This document shows positions 10,644-22,158 of a stretch of DNA of 64,000 bases, piece after piece (position 1 is the stretch's first letter; every line of letters starts with the position of its first letter). The notes under the pieces are model-generated. The model ran no database searches. It was not told the DNA's origin and saw only the letters and a list, made by a program, of their open reading frames with translations. This DNA comes from Garcia nutans (taxonomy: Eukaryota > Streptophyta > Magnoliopsida > Malpighiales > Euphorbiaceae). The stretch spans positions 58,618,001-58,682,000 of the forward strand of contig CANTUV010000024.1 in NCBI GenBank assembly GCA_947685225.1. The letters run 5' to 3'. The position numbers were made by a program, and so were the translations under genes.

Positions 10644-12161
10644 AGAGCATGCCGGGATGTTCTAAAACAAATTTCAAAATATAAAGTAGCAAATAAGAAC
10701 AAATCGCAGGGAGTTTTACAACGAAATTATATAGTTCTTTTAACTCAAAATATAAAAACGACACATAGATCATATATATATATATGTATATAGAAACGAC
10801 ATAGTTTCTGGTTTAGGGTTTTTCCCATTTTGTAGCTGCCCCACCAGTATCCTCTCTCTCCTTCTCGGCTCCCTGATCTCGCACTGCCTCTGCCATTGTG
10901 TGGCTCTCTTCCTCGTATTCAACTCAAGGCCGACGATCATGGACCAGCCGGAGTGCACCAATGATCAACGCCATCTTACTTCCTTGCTCTCCTCATTCGC
11001 CTTTCCTAGAAGGTTCAGCTGTCACTGCTGACGGCATCTACGCCATCTCCAAATTTTTATTTTTGCATTACTATTATTTTTTTTGTCATTCTTGCCACTG
11101 TCAATAGATATGGCCTCGGTGGCCGTACGCCGAGCAAAGAGTCCATTATACAATAACTTTCCAGAAATTTGATTCTTATGAAGGAATTGGCGTTGTTCAC
11201 GTTCTCTACATGACTGATTTAGGGCTCTGGATTTGTGTTTGATAACTTTTTATCTTTGTTGTTGGCCTCCTAGATATTTGAATTAGCTGGAAATGCAGCT
11301 TGAGACAAAAAGAAGACTTGAATAGTCTACGTCTTCGTCTTCCTCCTGCCAAAGTGAGCGGCACCTCAATTTCTGATGCCTCTGCTTCAATAAGAAAGCG
11401 AGAAAAAGAGTTAAGTACGGATTCTAAGAAGTCTTTCCGCTAATACGATTAAAGTTTTGTTTGTTTAGTGTAGTACTAGATTATATGTTAAAATTTTGTC
11501 TTTTGTGATTCTGGAGATTAGTTACATTAGTTAGTTTTTTTTTTGAAATGTTTTTTCCTTTATTAATGAATTTACGGATTTTGGAATGGATTGGGTAGCA
11601 TATAGGTATCAGTAATTAGATTTCGGCTGAATAAAGGGTATGGAATTTGATCAAATTATAATTAGACTTTGGATGAACATACGGTTGGAATTTGATCAGA
11701 TTATAATACTAGTTGGGAATATAAACTACATCATGGCGCTGGCTAATGTGCATGGTCGCCACTAGAATTTTTAAGCTGAGATATGGCTTCTTTTTTATTT
11801 TTGTCATCTTTTTGGTGTGTGTGCAGACTATCTTGACAATATGTTGAAGTGGCATTGTTCTTAATTTCTATTTAGCATAAATCTATCCATACAATAAGTG
11901 GTTGTGATTTAACTGCCAATAAGAATGACAAAAGTTGAGAAGACAAGAAAGAATAATGAAGAGGAAAGTATTGAGTTTGTCAACAACTTTTGAGTGTTTG
12001 GTTTATTGGGTTTAACTTTTCCCAAATAATTTCTTTTACATATGGTTTAAAATTTATCCTCAATTTCCATTGGGTCTCAATAGAACTCTAAACTTTTGTT
12101 TGTGTTTTTAGGTATCATTACAAAACTCTGTGAAAAGGGTGGATTTTACTCATGGAAGTAG
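10644..12161 (+). promoter_or_regulatory. FAR1: FAR1 promoter, 5' UTR and leader intron region
   Basis: A TATA-like atatatatatatgtatata (about 10770) is followed by a pyrimidine patch (cctctctctccttctc, about 10850) typical of plant start regions. An acceptor-like tgtgtttttag ends at 12111, implying at least one intron in the 5' UTR before the main ATG. A short frame starting with the ATG near 10939 ends after about 30 codons and has no recognisable product. The exact transcription start and upstream exon limits cannot be fixed from sequence alone. Confidence 0.5.
11274..11338 (+). pseudogene. histone H2A exon fragment (relic)
   Basis: Right after an acceptor-like cctcctag (ending 11273), the frame reads FELAGNAA, stop, DKKKT, stop, IV. 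This matches the alpha2-alpha3 region of plant H2A (LELAGNAARDNKKTRIV). Both stops are TGA where H2A has CGA, which is C-to-T decay. Many plant H2A genes have an intron at this point. The similarity stops after IV, so this is a short fragment lying in the FAR1 5' region. A chance match is unlikely but not excluded. Confidence 0.5.
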
Positions 12162-12202
12162 ATGATAATAATGGCTGGCCGAAATCAGCTTGTGACCGAT
12201 AA
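12152..12202 (+). CDS. overlapping uORF, 16 aa, at the FAR1 start
   Basis: ATG at 12152 opens a 16-codon frame (MEVDDNNGWPKSACDR) ending with TAA at 12200-12202. It overlaps the in-frame FAR1 ATGs at 12162 and 12171 in a different frame. Only one base separates its stop from the third FAR1 ATG (12204), the position corresponding to the N-terminus of Arabidopsis FAR1 as I recall it. Termination-reinitiation could therefore select residue 15 as the start. Regulatory effect is inferred. Confidence 0.45.
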   Translation: MEVDDNNGWPKSACDR

Positions 12203-15200
12203 TATGGTCAATCTGCAAGATAATGTGCCTGTCGGAGATGCAGTGGCTGGAAATATGGTTGACATTGTGGATGAGGCACAAAAGGGAGATTTCGGGGTTG
12301 CTGATTTTCCCAAAAGGGCTGTCACAATGTTTGAAGAGGACACAGACTTTGAGCCATGTAATGGCATTGAATTTGGATCACATGAGGCTGCTTACTCATT
12401 TTATCAAGAATATGCCAAATCAATGGGGTTTACCACTTCGATTAAAAATAGTAGACGGTCAAAGAAATCAAAAGAATTTATAGATGCCAAATTTGCATGT
12501 TCTAGATATGGAGTTACTCCAGAATCTGATGGTAGTAATAGTCGTAGATCAAGTGTGAGAAAAACAGATTGCAAAGCAAGTATGCACATAAAGAGACGGC
12601 CAGATGGCAAGTGGATAATTCATGAATTTGTTAAGGAGCATAACCATGAGCTTTTACCAGCCCTAGCATATCATTTTCGAATTCATCGGAATGTAAAATT
12701 AGCTGAAAAGAATAATATTGACATCCTGCATGCTGTCAGTGAACGAACAAGAAAGATGTATGTTGAGATGTTGAGACAGTCTGGCGGGTGTCGTAATGTT
12801 GAATTCAGTCACAGTGACATTTATTCACAGAATGAGAAAGGAAAGCACTTGATTCTTGACGAGGGAGATGCCCAAGCATTGATGGAGTATTTCAAACGTA
12901 TCAAGAAGGAGAATCCCAACTTCTTCTATGCGATAGATTTGAATGAAGAGCAGCGATTGAGAAACTTGGTCTGGATTGATGCAAAAAGTAGGAGTGATTA
13001 TATCAGCTTTAATGATGCTGTTTCTTTTGATACCTTCTATGTAAAATACCATGATAAGTTGCCATTTGCTCCTTTTGTTGGGGTAAATCATCACTGTCAG
13101 CCAATATTGCTTGGATGTGCATTTGTTGCAGATGAGTCTAAATTGACATTTTCCTGGTTACTGAAAACATGGCTTAGAGCAATGGATGGGCAAGCCCCTA
13201 AAGTTATAATCACTGATATGGACAAAACCTTGAAGGCAGCAATTGAAGAAGTCTTCCCAAATACTCACCATTGTTTTTCTTTGTGGCATATATTGGAAAA
13301 GATGTCGGAGACCCATTCTCATGTAATCAAACGGCATGATGGTTTTTTGTCAGAATTTCACAAGTGCATTTTTAAATCGTGGACAGACGAAGAGTTTGAT
13401 ATGAATTGGTGGACAATGGTCACTCAATTTGAACTCCAAGATGATGAATGGATTCAGTCATTATATGATGATCGTAAAAAGTGGGTGCCTACATACATGG
13501 GGGATACTTTTCTTGCTGGAATTTCTGCAACGCAGCGTTCTGAAAGTATGAACTCTTTCTTCGATAAGTATATTCATAGGAAAATCACACTGAAAGAATT
13601 TATGAAGCAATATGGATTGATCTTGCAAAATAGGTACGAGGAGGAGGCCATAGCAGATTTTGACACTTCTCACAAACAACCAGCCATAAAATCTCCTTCT
13701 CCTTGGGAAAAGCAAATGTCAATGGTTTACACACATGCAATATTCAAGAAATTTCAAGTTGAAGTTTTGGGTGTAGTTGGCTGCCACCCGAAAAAGGAAG
13801 ATGAAGATGGAGCAAATGTGACATTTAGAGTTCAAGACTGTGAAAAGAATGAGGACTTTTTGGTGAAATGGGACCAGACAAAATCAGCAGTATCCTGTTT
13901 GTGCCGATTGTTTGAATACAAAGGTTTTCTTTGTAGGCATGCATTGATCGTTCTCCAAATATGTGGTCTTTCAAGTATCCCAAGTCATTATATTTTGAAG
14001 AGGTGGACAAAAGATGCTAGGTGTAGGCAACCATTTGCTGAAGGAACAACACGAGCACAAACTAGGGTGCAGTGTTATAATACGTTATGCAAACTAGCAA
14101 TTCAAATGAGTGAAGAAGGGTCAGTATGTGAAGAGAGTTATAATATTGCTTTCCGCACCCTAGTAGAAGCGCTGAAGAATTGTGTAAATGTGAATAACAG
14201 AAACAGCAGTGCTGTAGAATCTGGTGGCCAATCCTTGGCTCATCGTGAAGCAGAAGAAGAAAGCCAAGGGAATCTTGCTACTACCAAGTCAAGTAAGAAG
14301 AAAAATCCAATCAGGAAAAGGAAGGTCTGTTCTGGAATCAGAATTGATGGTTGAACCTGTTTGTTTTATATCTATGCTGCTGTTACTATTTGTGCTCCAG
14401 AAAAAAATTGAAGAGTGCTTCTTCCCATTTCAGGTACAATCGGATATGGATGTCATGCTTGTGGAAGCACAAGGCAGCATGAATCAAATGGTTTGTGTTG
14501 TTTATTCTCTCTCTCTCTTGTAATCTCAGTACTATAGTGGCGATGCATGTATTAGATTGTGTCAAGAACGCTGCAATAGCATTTCAATATATGTTGTTTA
14601 GTCATGAAAGGCAGCAATTTATGGGTGGAAGGCATGGGAACAGCCTATTTGCAAAAAATGCAAGGGAAAGGCTGCACACTATTGGACTCATCCTCCCCCC
14701 TAGCACTTTATGTACTGGGTGAGCTGTACTGAAGGGATGATCTGACTGCTTAGCTGTGACCATGGATCTGTTATATAATGGATTTTAGTGATGATGTCAC
14801 TGTTACCTCCTATAAATGATGGACAAAATGCAAAACTCTTTTTTGTTTGGGTAATGTCTGCTAACATTATAATGATGGTGGTTTCTTTATGGGGTTAGAT
14901 CCTTACCTCTACATTGTTTTGTACTAGTTAAGTTGATTGTTAATAGGAAATATAAAACATGTGAGTGGTGTCTCTAATCAATGCGTTTCCAGTCAGTATT
15001 AGTTGCATTTCTTTATTTAAGTCTGCTAATTTTTATTAATTTACATATGTGTTGCAAACTTTTAAAAAATTTGAATAGCAACATGCTGTTACAGTTACAT
15101 CATGGCCAGAACAGCCTTGATTCCTTTACATGCAACTGCCATTGTGCTTTAAACCTATGGCTGCAGATCTAAAATTTGAAAGTATGTGTATCTACCTGCT

Positions 15201-15893
15201 GTTGATTTGGACAATGATATGATGTAATGAGTGTTAGTATGCCTGCAGGAAAATCTAAGTGCAGATGGGATTACCCTTAATGGTTATTATGGTGCGCAAC
15301 AGAATGTGCAAGGACTGGTAAATATATCCACTTATGCATAAAATATTTTTTAATGTGATTTCAACAACTGATATTTTTAAAGTGGCATTAATTGCAGGTT
15401 CAATTGAATTTAATGGAGCCACCTCATGATGGTTACTATGTCAATCAGCAGAGCATACAAGGATTGGTATGTTACATATGCTTATACGACCATTTGCCGT
15501 GTTAGACAGAAGCTGTTTTATGACATGGAACTGTGTTTTATCTTCAGGGACAATTGAATTCAATAACACAAGGCCATGATGGTTTTTTTGGGACCCAGCA
15601 AAGCATGAATGGGATGGTATGGCATTTTACAATAAGTTTGTGTAGAACTTGGACTTATTAGATGATGTTCCCTAATAACCACTTATATATGCAGGGGCAA
15701 TTTGATTTTCGACCTCCAACTAGTTTCAGTTATAGCTTGCAGGTGAGCATGGACAAGATGATGTCAATATTGTTGTTTTCACCTTTGGTATGCATCTGCA
15801 AATGATATTTCTTTTCCTGATTCTTTATGATCGTAGGATGACCCTCATTTGAGATCTTCACATTTGCATGGGAATGCTTCAAGACATTCATAG
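12162..15893 (+). CDS. FAR1: FAR-RED IMPAIRED RESPONSE 1 (FAR1), spliced CDS of 7 coding exons
   Basis: Proposed exons: 12162-14324, 14434-14490, 15249-15317, 15398-15466, 15548-15616, 15695-15742 and 15837-15893. All junctions are GT...AG in phase 0, giving about 843 aa, close to the roughly 827 aa of Arabidopsis FAR1. FAR1 is a nuclear transcription factor domesticated from a Mutator-like transposase and acts with FHY3 in phytochrome A signalling. An N-terminal WRKY-GCM1-type zinc finger is visible (C113, C137, H160, H162). The MULE core keeps D290 (SFDTFY), D352 (ITDMDK) and E461 (RSESMNSFF). The SWIM finger is CLCRLF...CRH at about 579-593. A basic KKK...RKRK cluster ends exon 1. The start is uncertain: ATGs at 12162, 12171 and 12204 are in frame, and 12204 fits the family N-terminus best. 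Retention of intron 1 would give a 730-aa form ending at 14354. Confidence 0.92.
15249..15616 (+). repeat. FAR1: three consecutive 69-bp phase-0 exons encoding a 23-aa repeat (FAR1 exons 3-5)
   Basis: Exons 15249-15317, 15398-15466 and 15548-15616 are each exactly 69 bp, phase 0 on both sides. They encode related 23-residue units with cores NGYYGAQQNVQGL, DGYYVNQQSIQGL and DGFFGTQQSMNGM. This looks like exon triplication in the C-terminal tail. Each can be skipped without frame change, so alternative splicing could vary repeat number. Confidence 0.75.
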
Positions 15894-16841
15894 GGATGAT
15901 ACATTCTTCACAGTAGGTGTGAGTCATATTCTTCCTAAATTAGGCACTAAATATCTGACTTTAAGTAATGTGTTTTACTCAGAAACTGACTCCAGTAAAT
16001 GGTTTAGAGCTAGTTTTTATGGCAATAGCTGAAAATTACTCCCCTTGCTGGTAGAATATTTCCAATAATTCTCTTTCTGGGAATTGAGGCCTGGTTTTAT
16101 CTTCCTTTCATCCCAGCAGAGGATCTTTAGATAGACTGGTGGTTATGGAAGTACAATCTCTGGGTATCTCAGTTATTACGGATCCAATTTGTGGATATAT
16201 CATGGGAACAAAGCTGCCTAAACTATTGAGATGTTTTGAGTGCTTCTTGTTTGTTGAGCAGATATCATTTACTTTATAGGTAGGACATGAAAGATGCCTT
16301 TTTAAGGGAGTTCACAAAGAATGAGCTGTACTTGCTCGTTATATGGCTAATGATAACCTGAAATGATCTCTTCTGCTGTTGAAATCATTTTCTGATGCAA
16401 AAGATGCATTGACAAGGAAGTATATGGAACCAGCTATTTATTGTGCATAATACATGGTACGATTGCCACAATGATCTTTTCTACTGTAGAAAATCATGTA
16501 TTGTATGTTTGATTGCTAATATGGTCATTGCCTGTATATACTTAAATCTTATTCTTATTTCCACGTTTATTTCTGGCATGCGGTTCATCTTTTATTTACA
16601 AATGATGATTATACCATTTATTTTGTACTTGATGGATATGAATATAGTGCATTTACAGAGAATCTGCATTTCAAAACAGTACAATTTTTGTAAAATTTGT
16701 GGCTAAGTTGCAGTATTATTGGGTCCAAAGGTAGTAATTATTGTGGAAAAATGAAAACTTGGAGGAATCGGGACTCTTTAACCAGAGGAAATTTTTTTTC
16801 TGATGCTGGATCTATGTCAGTTAGTATTCCCCCGAGATAAC
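15894..16841 (+). other. FAR1 3' UTR and downstream spacer
   Basis: No further coding exon is recognised after the FAR1 stop at 15893. The cagtaggtgtgagt near 15910 resembles an exon end followed by a donor, so a 3'-UTR intron is possible. The remaining sequence is AT-rich, with several aataaa-like signals but no clear cleavage site. It ends where the G-element LTR begins. Confidence 0.4.
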
Positions 16842-17335
16842 ACGCCTTTAATTGGTTGTGGAGCGTGGCGTGTCAGAGGTGCAAGCATCTAAGTTTGAAT
16901 GGGTTTCAGGCCTGATTTTAATCAAACTGTATATTTTCTTAAAGGACTAAAAGAAATAAGGATTTTCAAGTTTTTTACAAATAAATTACTTGAATTTTAT
17001 AGCAATATCATCTAATTTTAATAAAGTTTGTTTATTTGAACAACAATTAAAAGAAAATGATATTAATCTGAAAGAAACAAATTCGTTTTAACTATAGCTG
17101 CTGGGAAATCATAAGAACAATAATTATAATTAAATAAGACTAAAAGAAAATTAATTTTGCCCGGTTTTTTCTGTAGAAAGTTGGCCTTATTTTGCGTTCA
17201 TTTCTTCGGCCTTATTTTGCTTTCATTTCTTCCTTTTATTCTTGGCTCCTTAGTTTCATGTCATGATTTCTTAGTGTATGGAGATAATGAATAGTAGTTT
17301 CTTTCCAGTAAGTGTCTAAACTACAATTGTTAGCA
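16842..17335 (-). repeat. 3' LTR of element G
   Basis: About 490 bp, collinear with 58000-58479. Shared blocks include cctttaattgg near the left end, the ttcttaaaggac run, ccttattttgctttcatttc and the terminal aattgttag. The first bases differ from the right copy (aacacgcc against tgttggcc), so the left boundary is good to about 10 bp. A local repeat of ggccttattttgc/gttcatttcttc (about 17182-17230) is unique to this copy. Confidence 0.75.
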
Positions 17336-17504
17336 TTAAAGCATCAATTTCTCATATGTAACTGTCATATCCAGTTTATTACTATGAGTCACACTACTCT
17401 TCATTTTAGCACTAAACTTGTAGGGACTATTCTTCGTTTCTGGTGCCTTACACTTAACTCTTTTCTTTTTGCTAGTGGTCTAATATCCATTACCATAAAG
17501 GACA

Positions 17505-19881
17505 TTTTTTTAATCTTACAGGTCTCCCAATGCTTAGTGATGATGCTGTTTGTCTCCTACTTTCTGAATCACCAGACTACCCTAAAGTTGATGCTACTTC
17601 AACAAGCCAATCTTCTTATGGAAACTTCTTTAGTACCAGGTGTCATCTAAAAGATCCCCCTTCTGACTCAGAATATGTCGAGTTTCTCTAGGTTCCAACA
17701 AGCCAATCTTCTTATGGAAATCTCATTAGTATCAGGTGTCATCTAAAAGATCCCCTTTTGACTCAGAATATGTCAAGTTTCTCTAGGTTCTTCTTTGTCG
17801 ATATGTCTTTTGTTCTACTTGTGGCAAACCTAGTATGAAATACCTAACCTTGGCGAAAGCCTTAGCTGCTGGCCATCATTTGGCCTTAGGTACCATTTTC
17901 CTTAGCTTTTTATACTTCAATATTCGTAAATGCTTTATCTCTGAAAAACTCACTGGTTTCATGTTGGTAGTCCAACTATGGTTGTACATGTATTTCCCTC
18001 ATGTACATTCTCCTCTTCTTGAAAATCCCAACTATTAATTAGGAGAAATACTTATCAATTGTGAAGCTATCATATCCTCCTCTGAAATCTTAAAGCCTTT
18101 TCGATCCCTTGACTACATAATTTTCAAGACTTACCATGACATGGTGGACATGCCATTATAGCTTAAATCTATTATCTTTGATTGCCTTATTTTTTATGAA
18201 GTTAGAAAACGCTTGTTCTATATCTCACTACTCTTAGATGTTTATTTGTTAGAGCAACATATGCTTTTAAAGTCCATCCCATAACTTGCCTTATTTCCAT
18301 AGAGACCTATGCTCTAAACATGTGGAATGTTCAATTTGCCTTTTCCCCAATCATCCCTGATCATACTTTTGGACTTCTAAGATTTTATGAGGCCCTTTCT
18401 CAATAGGTTGTTGAACAACTTGCGGTCCAATAGTTTCCTTTATCTTGTCATGTCACTTCTGTCTCTAGATCATATCTTCCAGCTTTTGATGACTAATGGC
18501 ATTCAAATATTCAATAACTGTTGCCTTCCTCAGGTAATCAATCTTCATCTTTCCCAATTGACTATATACCTTTTTATCTCAACTAAGTTGAAGATTTGCA
18601 CTCAGATATTTATTTTTCTCGCTCCAAGGGCAAGAGGGCTAAAACTCCAGTTCCCCCAAAAGAGTCCAAATCTGGTAATAAGATCAAGATAAAAACAGAA
18701 ACTTCTCCAACTCGAGGATTAAGAAAATCTAATACAATTCCTTTAAAAACTCGAGTCTCAAATACAACTATGACTCCCTTTGAGATTCTAAATGTTGATG
18801 ATGTTCTCCCAAGTAAGTTTGAGGCATTGTTTATTGATTTCCTCGTTATCTATTAACTCCTGTCTTATTCTCCTACACAAAGATCCACTAATCCTATGCT
18901 CTCCAAAGGGCAAGACTCTTCAGACTCTTCCTCTAATGGTATTCAAGAAAGCACTGCATCGATGAACTAGAGGATGTTGCTATCATTCTAGCTCTTTTAT
19001 CTATTGATATTGATCTCCCTTCACCATTGAAGACTCTTGTCCGTCCAATTGCTAGCTCATCAATCCTCAAGGTATTAACAATTTCCCTATCAATATTTTC
19101 CATAGTTCTCGATTGAAAGATTACTGCTAATGCTTTTTCTACAGGAACTATCTTGGGATAAGATTATTGCTCCAATACTTTATGAGTAAGATGAGACTGT
19201 GAACCTTACTTCTCTGGTTGAAATGGTGAACCCACTTCCTCTGGCCACAAATCTTGTCACCACTATAGTCATTGAATTAGCCAAGAATACGACAATCTTT
19301 TGTCTATCATAGGACATTATTTCTCTGACTCCTCTTGAAAGAGACGCTCTTTTAGCATCCTTGTCTAGTCTTTTGTCCTTTTTACCAAGGAGGAGTCAAA
19401 ACAAGTAGTTGCTAACTTAATAAAAGAAGCTGAATCAATAGTTACAGCTGTAGTTTCAACTATCAAGATTAGTGCAGATTATGCAAAAAAGATTTCTCAA
19501 ATCCAGAAAGATCATCAGTTCAAAAAAATCCAGAAAGATCAGGCCAATCATGAAGCTGAAATACAACTTAAAAAGAGTTGCACCTCACAAATTATTATTT
19601 TGAAGTCTCAATTCCATGACCATGATGCCCAAATCAAATAGCACTTGGCTGCCATTAATAGGCTCAAGACTGAATAAAAAGAAATGTTGGCTAAGGCACA
19701 AAGACTGGAGACTCAATTCCATCAACACAAGCAAAATATTGATGCCTTCAGATATTCACTCCAATCTCAGAAACGTCGTGCTTCCAACTGGACTAAAGAA
19801 TTATCTATTGCACAAGAAGCTCTAGCCCACTGTCACACTAAATGTGTTGCTCTTCAATCCACCTACATACACTCCCTCTAA
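17505..19881 (+). pseudogene. antisense additional ORF of G: plant mobile domain (PMD) remnant plus coiled coil
   Basis: Read on the + strand, opposite to G gag-pol. An N-terminal stretch (LSDDAVCLLLSES, about 17530) is followed at about 17835-18005 by KYLTLAKALAAGHHLALG and LVVQLWLYMYFP, resembling the 'PLA.AL..G..LAL' and 'LWLLQLW...YFP' signatures of PMD (aminotransferase-like plant mobile domain) proteins. A basic linker (SRSKGKRAKTPVPPKESK, about 18605) and a long charged coiled-coil-like region (about 19400-19881, ending STYIHSL) follow. Frameshifts and stops break it throughout. Its placement between IN and 3' LTR in antisense matches extra ORFs known from Grande-type elements. Function is unknown and the PMD call is from pattern memory. 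Confidence 0.55.
17600..17791 (+). repeat. 96-bp tandem duplication in the antisense ORF
   Basis: The block starting caacaagccaatcttctta at 17600 is repeated from 17696 with several substitutions and small length differences. It duplicates about 30 codons (SQSSYGN...RCHLKDP...EYVEFL). A stop precedes the second copy, so the duplication adds to inactivation. Confidence 0.7.
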
Positions 19882-19951
19882 GTGTCATAGTTTTCTTCTA
19901 AAACTTTTGTGGCCATAATTTAGCCTGTTTAAGTATTGTAGGATTTTTTTA

Positions 19952-22129
19952 TGTAACACCCCTATACCCCATATATGCACACTACATACAACCACATTTG
20001 TAATATACGTATACCGAAAATAGAAGTATACGGTTTATTAAACAAACCAATCTTTCCTTTTTGCAATAATATGAGAAAACTTAAAACATTTAAATCTTAT
20101 TATAAAACAAAATAAATAAAACATTTATTTATTAAGCAGCGGAAAATGTAGCGATAATACACATATATATACATCAAAATTAATATTTACAAAATATATA
20201 GAGTTTATACATGTTTGACAGTTTGTCTCTGATCTTGAAGTCCACTATCAACACTTCACAAGTCTAGACTCGACTCGGTCTAGCCGAATTCTCCGGTTCT
20301 ACCCTGTCACCTGCGCGTACAACCCACAATAACAATATGCTTTAATGTAATGTAGTTGTCATACTTTCAAATAATATAAACAATCCACATAAGGATATCA
20401 TATTTCAAAACCTTACATTAAATTTTATTATTCATTTGTTTCACCATTCTTGATTCACATTTAAACAAAGACAAACATGAGCCCAAAAGAAACTAATATG
20501 CCATTCAACTTTCAAAGTTATGTTTTGGTTCAATTATCACATTTATCATCATCCCAACTAGGCTTCAAGGATTAGGCTTAACCAAGTTTCAAGGGGAGCA
20601 AAACATGCTAAGCATCAACCCAACTTGGCTTCAAGGACCAAATCCAACCCAGCTTCAAGGGTTTGTAACATCCCAACTAGGCTTCAAGGACTAGACCCAA
20701 CCAAGCTTTAAGGGGAGTTAAGCATGCTAAACTTCAACCCAACTTGGCTTCAAGGATCAAGCCCAACCCAGCTTCAAGGGATTGTTACTATTAGGCATGC
20801 CACCAACAACAAAACTCTGAGAAGTGAATAACACATTAGGCACACAATTATTTCATTATTTCATTATCAATTCCATTCTTATTTCTTCATAATCATCTAG
20901 GCAACCATACCCCAATTATTTCATTTGCATCATTATAGCCAACAACAATGACTTCACATCTCATCATTAGAGTATATATAACTAATTGCATTGGACATAC
21001 ATTTTGAATGATCATCATATCTTTCACATTATGCAAATCATAGCATTAATCAAATGTATCAATAATGTAATAGATTACTTAACACATTTACAACCTCATG
21101 TGTTAAGTCCCAATGTCATGTAAATGTATGCAATAATGTAGAGTTGTACTTACCTCAAGTGTAACTCACACAACACAAAACTCCTCTTCTAAGAATCCTT
21201 AATACTTGGATTAGGGCAACTAAATCTGTTCAAAACCTAATACAAAAGGGATAATGCACACTCACTTAAAGATACACATGAGATAATAAGGCTAAGAACC
21301 AACTAGGGAAAACTCTACACATGACATGCTCAACAACACGGGCGTGTCCCTGACCGTACCTTAAACTCACAACACAGAAGCTTTGACACGCTCAGTGACA
21401 TAGGCGTGTCACTGGCCATGTCAATCATCCCTCAACACAGTAGCTATGACACGCTCAGTGACATGGGCGTGTCACTGGACGTGTCAATCCACCAACATCA
21501 CAGTAGCTATGACACGCTCAGTGACATGGCCGTGTCACCGGCCGTGTCAATACTACTCCAACACAGAAGCTGTGACATGCTCAATGACATGGGCGTGTCA
21601 CCCATCCAGAAAACAGAACCATTGACACGCCCAAAGACTTGGCCGTGTTCATGGGCGTGTCAGGTCAAAAATCCTGATTCCGGCAACAACAACACCACAT
21701 CCAACAAACCTCTTTCTTTGACCATCTTCCACTCCAAACAAATTTAACCAAACATATCAATAAACCATAATAAACTTGCAAAAACACCGAAACAACTCAA
21801 GACATACCTCAAACACCAATCAAAACCATCACATACACAAAATACAACACTTGCTCTTCCAACACCGAACTTAACATTTCCTTCAAATCAACCCCAAAAT
21901 CACCACCAATAAGATCAAACTCTCTCAAATACACCAAAATCAAATATACACATACCATCAACAATCAAACACCAAACTCAAAACACAAACTTAAAAGAAA
22001 ACCAAGGAATCAAGTGGAAAACTTACCAAAAGTGATGAAAACCCTTAGAATTCCAACTTGATCACTTGAAACACCCTTCAATCTTGAGTTTGGATGAGCA
22101 AAATCTGTCTTTCCTCTCTTGCATACATA
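19952..22129 (-). repeat. LTR C1 (3' LTR of a collapsed Ty3 element, start missing)
   Basis: Its left end tgtaacacccctatacccc is the TG...CA-type 3' end of an LTR related to those of A and B (reading minus). It lacks roughly the first 0.3 kb at its right side, where filler DNA follows. It contains the CTTGAAGC-type repeats (about 20550-20800), a 63-bp tandem repeat and a donor-like gtaag at 22026 (minus). No coding sequence is present. The 5 bp outside (tttta) do not match the bases after C2 (atggc). Confidence 0.7.
21320..21665. repeat. 63-bp tandem repeat with GGCGTGTC/GACACGC inverted motifs in LTR C1
   Basis: Units begin gacacgctcagtgaca or close variants at 21385, 21448, 21511 and 21574, an exact 63-bp period, with a shortened fifth unit at 21624. 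Each contains GACACG...GGCGTGTCAC...GGCCGTGTCA, so adjacent motifs can pair. The homologous array in C2 (units at 49322, 49385, 49448) has the same period. Confidence 0.85.
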
Positions 22130-22158
22130 GACTTTATTTCTTTAGTACATACATAGAC
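22130..22158. other. 29-bp templated filler at the C1/C2 junction
   Basis: These 29 bases are an exact reverse complement of 22992-23020 inside D LTR1, about 0.86 kb away. They sit precisely where truncated C1 joins truncated C2. This is the usual footprint of break repair with template-copied filler after loss of the C internal region. Confidence 0.7.

Noticed and set aside
12185..14010. Other-frame ORFs across FAR1 exon 1
   Set aside because: They are shadows of the FAR1 frame, which has full domain support.
16443..16706. 87-codon frame downstream of FAR1
   Set aside because: AT-rich, hydrophobic by composition, no similarity. Most likely UTR or spacer.
21385..21660. Regular 63-bp units resembling a CRISPR array
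   Set aside because: This is a plant LTR. The units are whole tandem repeats without unique spacers, and there are no cas genes.
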